This document shows positions 1 to 4,783 of a stretch of 12,844 bases of DNA, piece by piece. Below the pieces are notes generated by a model, which ran no database searches, had not been told where the DNA came from, and saw nothing but the letters and a program-made list of their open reading frames with translations. This stretch comes from Holophagae bacterium (GTDB lineage: Bacteria; Acidobacteriota; Thermoanaerobaculia; Thermoanaerobaculales; Sulfomarinibacteraceae), in the NCBI GenBank assembly GCA_030609785.1, contig JAUWTC010000025.1, positions 1 to 12,844 on the forward strand, given 5' to 3'. Position 1 is the stretch's first letter. Every line of letters begins with the position of its first letter. The position numbers were made by a program, and so were the translations under genes.

Positions 1-524
1 AAAACATCGGTCCGGACCACTGCCCGAAACCCGGAGACCCCGACATACCAGCACGAGAATCCGGCGCCGATCAGGGTGGCGAGGACCAGGGGACATCCGG
101 TGACCTGATGGATCAGAGTCGCCAACATCAGGAGGTATGCAACAGGAATCGTTCCGGCCCACACCCCGACGGCTCCGGTCAGGGCGGTCTTTCGCCCATA
201 GGCCCGATCCAGGAGGTCGGGGATGGATACCGCATCCGAGCGCCGAAGGCGTGGCGCGAGCCAGAGACCGAAAACGATAGCCGCGAGGTAGTAGGGGAGT
301 CCGAAGACCACCCAGGTCGACACGCCGAAGCGCCACGCATATTCCCCAACTCCAAGGATGCCGCCATACCACGTCGTCACCATCGTCGCGACCAGCGCGG
401 GAAGACTCAAGGCCCGCCCGGCCAGAAGGAATGAGCCGGGCTTTTCGCCCGTGCGTCGCCGGGCCAGCACGAGAAGGACGGCGCCGTAGGCGAGGAGAAG
501 GACGAGGATGGGGTTGATCCGCAT
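1..524 (-). CDS. Sodium:solute symporter (SSS family), N-terminal part, cut by window edge
   Basis: The minus strand reads from an ATG at 524-522 to the left edge without a stop (174 codons), so the C-terminal part lies outside the window. It opens with a hydrophobic helix (INPILVLLLAYGAVLLVLA), then a cytoplasmic-looking RRRTGEKPGSF and the family-typical FLLAGRALSLPALVATMVTTWYGG. A helix ending in LRRSDAVSIPDLLDRAYG follows, then two more hydrophobic stretches and FRAVVRTDV, which matches the helix before the conserved aspartate of SSS transporters. These features indicate an inner-membrane Na+-coupled symporter; the substrate cannot be told. The start is fixed by an in-frame TAG five codons upstream, and no good Shine-Dalgarno is visible. 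The gene diverges from the Rhs-like gene, with 97 bp between the two starts. The family call is by motif reading and is fairly secure. Confidence 0.82.
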   Translation of the reverse strand, partial: MRINPILVLLLAYGAVLLVLARRRTGEKPGSFLLAGRALSLPALVATMVTTWYGGILGVGEYAWRFGVSTWVVFGLPYYLAAIVFGLWLAPRLRRSDAVSIPDLLDRAYGRKTALTGAVGVWAGTIPVAYLLMLATLIHQVTGCPLVLATLIGAGFSCWYVGVSGFRAVVRTDV

Positions 525-609
525 ATCGCTGAGATTCTACAGGGTTGGCATTTCGCGCTCTGACGCGGCAGCTGACTGTGTCCCCTGTCCCAGGATTCTC
601 TCTCCGGGA

Positions 610-615
610 TATACT
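610..615 (+). promoter_or_regulatory. Possible -10 element (TATACT) for the mini-Rhs gene
   Basis: TATACT matches the sigma-70 -10 consensus at five of six positions. No convincing -35 hexamer lies 16-18 bp upstream. If it is used, transcription would begin at about 622, on the GTG proposed as the start codon. That would give a leaderless mRNA and would explain why no Shine-Dalgarno precedes that GTG. This is a weak inference. Confidence 0.28.
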
Positions 616-621
616 CCTTTG

Positions 622-1797
622 GTGATATTAAGCGCCTTCCGAGCCAGAGAAATTTTCCTGGTGGTCGCCTGCCTGCTCGTACTGCTGTTTGGCCTCTCGA
701 CTGGTGAGGCGACCACAACCAGGCCGTCGGTGTTCGGTCCCACACCGAAGACGCTGGCCGCCTTCGCAGGCGTCCAGGACGTCGTCCCTCCTGCCGGGTC
801 GCAGGGTATAAGACACCATTCCAGGCTTGAAATCCTCGACTACGACGTCATGTCGGGGCTTTTCTTCAACTACGACGGGGCCGGTTATTACTACTACTAC
901 AGGGCCAGGTGGTATGCGCCGGGGATGGTGAGCTTTTTGGAGCGGGATCCTGCGGGGTTCATCGATGGGCAAAACCTCTTGGCTATCTGTAGGTCGAACC
1001 TGTTCAACTCGGTTGACCCCATGGGTCTTCAGAATTGGTTCATACCGGATGCCGTAGGGCGGTCGGAGACGCTTCCACGATCACATCGATTCTTGACATC
1101 GCATGCCCTCACAGACCGCCCTTGGCTGTGGTATGCCTACGGCGATGAGGCCTCCAATAATGGGGTTCTGGCGATCAGGTTCCAAGGGGTGGATCAGCAG
1201 CAGGATTATCCTCAGGCGATTGTTGGGGGTGACAGCTATCCTGAGTTAATGGCTCAGCTGGAAGGGGGCACCTGGGTCATCTCACCCGGCAAGCCCCCTG
1301 AGGTTCTCTCGGGGCTAGAGGGTGACACCTACCGCCAGCAGAAGAACATAATGTGGCAGAGGATGCGGATTTATCAGTTGGAGAAGACTACAGATCTTGT
1401 GTGGGCTGAGGCCGATGCTGAAGGTGTCATTCGACCATGGTGGAAAGTATGGAGGAAGCGGTTGAATTGGACCAAGAACAGGTTCGAACAGGCGTTTGCC
1501 CGTGCTCGTCCGCAAGCAACATGGAGTTTGCTGGGAAATCTCCAGATTTTCACTCGTTCGAATCCTGAGTTGGATCGTACTTTGGCAAAGAAGGCGGGGA
1601 ACACTGTGATCTCCGCGTTGGTCGTTGCAAAGCAGAAGAGTCAGGCGGTTCGATGGTTGCAAGAAAGACATGGTCCAGATGCGAAGGTGATAGACGTCCC
1701 TGGAAATGCTGCGGAAGCTGGTTTTCCGCAATATCACGCGGTGGTCGGCGAGGACAAAGAGTGGTGGTGGCGCGAACTTGGTCCTGCGCAGCATTGA
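622..1797 (+). CDS. Secreted mini-Rhs protein: signal peptide, Rhs-core tail, unknown C-terminal domain
   Basis: With a GTG start at 622 the product has 391 residues. Residues 1-30 form a Sec signal peptide: a basic n-region (SAFRAR), a core IFLVVACLLVLLFGL and a cut after GEA. Residues 31-88 are not recognised. Residues about 89-136 match the end of an RHS-repeat-associated core: a tyrosine run, YRARWYAPGMVSFLERDPAG, then NLLAICRSNLFNSVDPMGL, with DPMGL the usual last motif of the core. Residues 137-391 are a tryptophan-rich domain of unknown family, where Rhs proteins carry a variable toxin. Full Rhs proteins exceed 1000 residues, and here the YD-repeat shell is absent. The open frame extends upstream to 508, but that would overlap the symporter start and bury the signal peptide. 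The stop overlaps the next gene by 37 bp. The Rhs tail and signal peptide are seen directly; a toxic function is inferred. Confidence 0.72.
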   Translation: MILSAFRAREIFLVVACLLVLLFGLSTGEATTTRPSVFGPTPKTLAAFAGVQDVVPPAGSQGIRHHSRLEILDYDVMSGLFFNYDGAGYYYYYRARWYAPGMVSFLERDPAGFIDGQNLLAICRSNLFNSVDPMGLQNWFIPDAVGRSETLPRSHRFLTSHALTDRPWLWYAYGDEASNNGVLAIRFQGVDQQQDYPQAIVGGDSYPELMAQLEGGTWVISPGKPPEVLSGLEGDTYRQQKNIMWQRMRIYQLEKTTDLVWAEADAEGVIRPWWKVWRKRLNWTKNRFEQAFARARPQATWSLLGNLQIFTRSNPELDRTLAKKAGNTVISALVVAKQKSQAVRWLQERHGPDAKVIDVPGNAAEAGFPQYHAVVGEDKEWWWRELGPAQH

Positions 1798-2330
1798 TCG
1801 CCTTCTTGGCGGTGGTGCAGGGTTGTTTTTGGAAACCCTCGTACCGTGAAGAAAAACTGTCGTTGCCGTGCGGTGTTGAGGTCCGAGCGTTTTTTCTCTG
1901 CGAAGAACCCGAGTGCAAAACCTACGCGCCCACGCCGAGCTTTCAGATGCTCTCAGCGTGGGGTCACGAGTTCAGATATGAATCGATTGACGGTTTGGTT
2001 GAAGGGGTGTTCGTGGTGTCTGGCCGTCTGTTTCTTATCATTAGCAATGAGTTCGCCGATTTCGTTGAGGTGGTGAACCAGGAAGGACGGCTGATACCGC
2101 TATGCGATCTTGGGGAGTGCTCGCTTGGTAATGTATACAGCACACAGATGTGGCGGGATGAGAGGGACCTGATTGTTGTGATGGACACTCTAGGCCAGTG
2201 CGGAATCCCCGAGGGGGAGCTTTTCCGCCGGCGGGTGCCGGCCGTCTTTGTTCCAAGCGACGCAAGGCTGTTGGTTTCCCCAGAGGGGGAAATAGACTTT
2301 CCGCCAGATCCGAAGAAGATGATCGAATAA
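1761..2330 (+). CDS. Small cysteine-rich lipoprotein, candidate immunity partner of the mini-Rhs
   Basis: The product has 189 residues and is not matched to any family I know. The N-terminus is a lipoprotein signal: VVVARTW, a hydrophobic core SCAALIAFLAVV, then VQGC with the lipidation cysteine at residue 22. Six further cysteines follow (LPCG, FLCEEPEC, PLCDLGEC, GQCG), which suggests disulfides in an exported protein. The GTG at 1761 is chosen because GAGGA at 1750-1754 lies 6 bases upstream and because this start places the signal peptide first. The open frame runs further back to 1653, inside the Rhs gene. It overlaps the Rhs gene's last 37 bp, so the two are probably co-translated. A small gene directly after an Rhs tail is the standard position of an immunity gene, and a periplasmic lipoprotein would suit a partner with a Sec signal. 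The immunity role is an inference from position only. Confidence 0.7.
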   Translation: MVVARTWSCAALIAFLAVVQGCFWKPSYREEKLSLPCGVEVRAFFLCEEPECKTYAPTPSFQMLSAWGHEFRYESIDGLVEGVFVVSGRLFLIISNEFADFVEVVNQEGRLIPLCDLGECSLGNVYSTQMWRDERDLIVVMDTLGQCGIPEGELFRRRVPAVFVPSDARLLVSPEGEIDFPPDPKKMIE

Positions 2331-2336
2331 GGAGGA
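2329..2336 (+). promoter_or_regulatory. Orphan Shine-Dalgarno (AAGGAGGA) directly after the lipoprotein stop
   Basis: AAGGAGGA overlaps the TAA stop of the lipoprotein gene and is close to a perfect ribosome-binding site. No ATG lies within 15 bases downstream, and the nearest GTG (2363) opens a three-codon frame. It probably once served a third gene of the operon that has been lost where the short repeats begin (inference). Confidence 0.45.
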
Positions 2337-2339
2337 CAG

Positions 2340-2484
2340 AATATAGGGGAATATAGGGGACAGTGATCTTCTAATTGATTTGGATTCTCACATAGGTGCC
2401 AGGTCCGCAGTTCTGTAGTTATTAGCGGTGCCAGGCTTGAGGAAGTTGGAAAGTTGAACAAGGCCAGTTCTATTGGGGACAGTG
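2340..2484 (+). repeat. Nested short direct repeats (AATATAGGGG, GGGGACAGTG, GGTGCCAGG)
   Basis: Three short repeats are nested here. AATATAGGGG occurs twice in tandem (2340-2349, 2350-2359). GGGGACAGTG occurs at 2356-2365 and 2475-2484. GGTGCCAGG occurs at 2396-2404 and 2427-2435. The arrangement is roughly GGGGACAGTG, GGTGCCAGG, GGTGCCAGG, GGGGACAGTG in one orientation. From memory, GGGGACAG and GGTGCCAGG words recur as intergenic repeats beside REP-associated tyrosine transposase genes in several phyla, but no transposase frame is present. There is no convincing gene in this stretch. Confidence 0.5.
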
Positions 2485-2512
2485 TTTATTTCTTATTTCT
2501 TGCTCTCCATTC

Positions 2513-2874
2513 CCGGCCTTCTGGTCCGCCCTGGGGCCGGCCCAGCGTCGCCATTTCCGCGAGGCCGAAGCGGGGCGAGAAACGCAAGGAACACACGGCC
2601 CCGCAGAAATAACGAGCGGCGGCCTCCGGCGTTAGCCGAGACTCGATCCCTGAGGGTGTCGCCGAGGGGAGCCCGGTGTCGCCCTTCTTCGCATCGACGG
2701 CTTGGTCGGGAGTTCTGCCTGGTGAAGAGAGGGCGCACCCGGCACACCCCGTCCGGGGTATTTGGCGCTCTTGGGTTTGTACGTCGTCGTTGGCATTATC
2801 ACCTACAGCGCCGTTCATCCCGTACGCCCCGATGGAGAAGGGTGCTTGCTGAAAGCTGACAGCTGATAGCTGAT
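2513..2874 (+). repeat. Dispersed intergenic repeat element, copy A
   Basis: This copy fills most of the gap between the lipoprotein gene and pilT and is homologous to 9769-10083. Shared blocks in order are CCGGCCTTC; GAAATNAC then CGGCGGCCTNCGGCG; AGACTCG; CTGAGGG; GCCCGGTGTCG; GTCGGGAGTTCTGCC; TGAAGA; GCACCCGGCAC; CCCCGTC; GGCGCTCTT; CGTTGGC; and a terminal GCTGATAGCTGA. The core alignment (2606-2795) is roughly 70% by eye, with very few indels. The right end carries three AGCTGA(C/T) heptads (2854-2874). Internal hairpins include CTGGG/CCCAG (2531-2535, 2541-2545), GCGGGGC/GCCCCGC (2570-2576, 2598-2604) and the long stem listed separately. Open frames cross it on both strands, but differences between the copies are not concentrated at third codon positions, so it is probably not protein-coding. 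The strand is arbitrary; both copies point the same way. Confidence 0.75.
2673..2742 (+). other. Long covarying hairpin in repeat copy A (possible structured RNA)
   Basis: The left arm CCGGTGTCGCCCTTCTTC (2673-2690) pairs with the right arm GAAGAGAGGGCGCACCCGG (2724-2742) across a 33-base loop. This gives about 17 pairs with three single-base bulges. The loop contains GTCGGGAGTTCTGCC, which is identical in copy B. Two pairs differ from copy B in a compensating way: C2682-G2733 is G-C there, and C2684-G2731 is T-A there. Confidence 0.6.
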
Positions 2875-2900
2875 GACTTCCGCCTTTGCCGGGTCCAAGG

Positions 2901-2907
2901 TAAACTC
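2901..2907 (+). promoter_or_regulatory. TAAACTC motif upstream of pilT, possible -10 element
   Basis: TAAACTC lies 45 bases before the pilT ATG. The same heptamer stands 22 bases before pyrD and 25 before trpS. TAAACT agrees with the -10 consensus at four of six positions. No clear -35 is present, so only the recurrence supports it. Confidence 0.3.
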
Positions 2908-2945
2908 GTTTGGAACAATGACCAGGTTTCTATTGGGAGGACCGC

Positions 2946-4130
2946 ATGCACATCAATGACATCCTCAAGGCCGCTGCCGAGAGGAAGGCCTCAGACGTTC
3001 ACATCAAGGTGGGCGCCCACCCGGTCGTTCGAATTGACGGCAAGCTTCAGCTGCTGACTGAATTCAAGCGCTTGATGCAGGAGGACACGATCGCCATGGC
3101 GTTTTCCATGATGTCCTCGCGGCAGAAGGAGCGCTTCAAGCAGTTTCTTGAAACCGACATTGCGTACAGCGTTCCTGGGCTGGGACGATTCCGTGTCAAC
3201 ATCTTCCAGCAGCGGGGTTCGGTCGGCATGGTCTTGCGCTTGATCCCGTCTCGGATCCTCAACTTCAAGGAGCTTCAGCTGCCGGCCGTTCTGGAAAAGA
3301 TCTGTGAGGAACAGCGAGGGCTTGTTCTGGTGACGGGAACAACCGGTTCGGGGAAATCGACAACTCTCGCGGCGATGATCGATCACATCAACACCCGCCG
3401 CATCGAACACGTGATGACGATCGAAGATCCCATCGAGTACCTCCACAGGGACAAGAAGTCCATCGTCAATCAACGAGAAATCGACGTTGACACAAAGAAC
3501 TTCACTCACGCCCTTCGGTCGGCCCTGCGTCAGGATCCCGACGTCATCCTCGTCGGCGAGATGCGTGACTACGAGACGATCGAAACCGCGCTCCTGGCCG
3601 CGGAAACGGGCCACCTCGTCCTGTCGACTCTTCATACCTTGGACGCGACCGAGACCGTCAACCGCGTCATCTCGGTCTTCCCGCCGCACCAGCAAAAACA
3701 GATTCGAATCCAATTGGCCTCGGTACTCAAATCGATCATCTCTCAGCGTCTGATGCCTCGTGCCGACGGCCTGGGCCGGGTTCCGGCAGTCGAGATCCTG
3801 ATTTCGACGGCCTACATCAAGGACTGCATTGAAAACAAGGAAAAAACCAAGCTGATCCGGGATGCGATCAGCCAGGGTACGTCGCAGTATGGGATGCAGA
3901 CCTTTGACCAGTCACTCTACCTGCTTTACAAGAACGGGCTGATTACGCTGGAAGAGGCGTTGCGCCGGGCGACCAACCCGGACGAGTTCAAACTCAAGAT
4001 TCAGGGCATCCAAAGTACTTCCGACATTTCCCAGGAGGAGATGGACGGCGTCCTGGAAATAGGTGGCGAAGAGGGGTCCGAGGCTTTTTCCGAAGATTCC
4101 GCGTTTGAATTCGGAAATCAGGAAGGCTAG
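2946..4130 (+). CDS. pilT: Type IV pilus retraction ATPase PilT
   Basis: PilT is the cytoplasmic hexameric ATPase that depolymerises the type IV pilus and drives twitching motility. The protein has 394 residues. The N-terminal PAS-like domain opens with MHINDILKAAAERKASDVHIKVG, typical of PilT. Walker A is GTTGSGKST (131-139), the Asp box is TIEDPIEY (158-165), Walker B lies in DPDVILVGEMRD (197-208) and the His box is TGHLVLSTLHT (221-231). The C-terminal LIRDAISQGTSQYGMQTFDQSL is the counterpart of the AIRNLIRE region. The last ~40 residues are an acidic tail beyond the usual end. The ATG has GGGAGGA five bases upstream. It stands alone, with repeat copy A before it and a hairpin-rich gap after it. 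The product class is clear; PilT is preferred to PilU on the N-terminus and length. Confidence 0.95.
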   Translation: MHINDILKAAAERKASDVHIKVGAHPVVRIDGKLQLLTEFKRLMQEDTIAMAFSMMSSRQKERFKQFLETDIAYSVPGLGRFRVNIFQQRGSVGMVLRLIPSRILNFKELQLPAVLEKICEEQRGLVLVTGTTGSGKSTTLAAMIDHINTRRIEHVMTIEDPIEYLHRDKKSIVNQREIDVDTKNFTHALRSALRQDPDVILVGEMRDYETIETALLAAETGHLVLSTLHTLDATETVNRVISVFPPHQQKQIRIQLASVLKSIISQRLMPRADGLGRVPAVEILISTAYIKDCIENKEKTKLIRDAISQGTSQYGMQTFDQSLYLLYKNGLITLEEALRRATNPDEFKLKIQGIQSTSDISQEEMDGVLEIGGEEGSEAFSEDSAFEFGNQEG

Positions 4131-4139
4131 GACAGTGAA

Positions 4140-4237
4140 CCGGATTGGCTCCATGAGGTCAACGATTTGAACGAGGCTGCGGGAATGAGCCAATCCGGGC
4201 CACGCTCCTAGGTTGTGCGCTTCGCGCAGAAGGTTTT
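4140..4237 (+). terminator. Two hairpins after pilT, probable terminator region
   Basis: CCGGATTGGCTC (4140-4151) is perfectly repeated in reverse complement as GAGCCAATCCGG (4187-4198), with a 35-base loop and no T-tract. It is followed by TGCGC-TTC-GCGCA (4216-4228), five bases and then TTTTATT. The second resembles a weak intrinsic terminator for pilT. The first is unusually long-looped and could be a separate element. Confidence 0.4.
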
Positions 4238-4258
4238 ATTGAGGTGGGAGCTACCTTG

Positions 4259-4783
4259 ATGGAGCGTGAAACCTCACGGGCGTTTCTGGCGGCACTGAAG
4301 ATGCTGTCCCGGCGAGATTATTTCCGAGCGGAGTTGGCCGTCCGGTTGGGAAAGAAGGGCTTCAGCCCCAGTGCAATCGAGCGCACCCTTGGCCGCTGTG
4401 CCGAAATGGGTTACCTCGATGACGCCACCCTTGCCGATCGGTTTGCCGAGCTGAGGGCGCCGTCACGGGGTTGGGGTCCGGGCCGCATTCGGGCGGAGCT
4501 GACGACCAGGGGTGTAGACGAGGCGATTTCGGTAAAAGCCTCGAAACTTCCGGAAGCGGTCCTCGATCAGGCGATGGCGACGGCGCTTCGACGGGCCTCA
4601 GTCCGTGCCCGGGACGGTTGGTGGCGGACTGGAGAGGGGCGCTCGCTGATGATAAGCTCTCTGCTCCGCAGGGGCTTTGAGCCCGAAGAGGCCCGCCGTG
4701 CAGTGGGCCGTCAGTGCGTTATAAGGGAGGCCGCAGATCATGCCATCGATGACCAGCCGGGAAATCCGGAAGGCATTTCTTGA
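4259..4783 (+). CDS. recX: Regulatory protein RecX
   Basis: RecX binds RecA filaments and limits recombination and SOS induction in the cytoplasm. The product is 174 residues, within the usual range. The sequence shows tandem three-helix RecX repeats: ALKMLSRRDYFRAELAVRLGKKGF, then AIERTLGRCAEMGYLDDATLADRFAELR with the family-typical GYLDD, then GWGPGRIRAELTTRGV. A weaker third unit ends in LLRRGFEPEEARRAV. ATG 4259 is preferred because GGAG (4247-4250) lies eight bases upstream; GTG 4244 and TTG 4256 are alternative in-frame starts. Its last 44 bp overlap alaS, so the two are probably translationally coupled. recX beside alaS is a common bacterial arrangement, but recA itself is not in this window. 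Confidence 0.88.
   Translation: MERETSRAFLAALKMLSRRDYFRAELAVRLGKKGFSPSAIERTLGRCAEMGYLDDATLADRFAELRAPSRGWGPGRIRAELTTRGVDEAISVKASKLPEAVLDQAMATALRRASVRARDGWWRTGEGRSLMISSLLRRGFEPEEARRAVGRQCVIREAADHAIDDQPGNPEGIS

Noticed and set aside
508..621. Upstream extension of the mini-Rhs frame to a start at 508
   Set aside because: It would overlap the symporter start, has no family likeness or ribosome-binding site, and would place 38 residues before a clear signal peptide that begins at GTG 622.
1653..1760. Upstream extension of the lipoprotein frame inside the Rhs gene
   Set aside because: It would bury the lipobox signal. GTG 1761 has a well-spaced GAGGA and puts the signal peptide at the N-terminus.
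2493..2747. Minus-strand open frame in repeat copy A resembling one at 9825-10109 in copy B (shared QNSR, RHRA, DRV-ANA-GRR)
   Set aside because: The protein likeness follows from the DNA likeness. Differences are not concentrated in third codon positions, small indels break the frame at both ends of the shared block, and neither has a good ribosome-binding site.
2746..2757. ACCCCG-TCCGGGGT-like palindrome in repeat copy A
   Set aside because: It is a stable-looking palindrome, but copy B has GCCCCGTCGGAGG at the same place and does not pair, so it is not a conserved part of the element.
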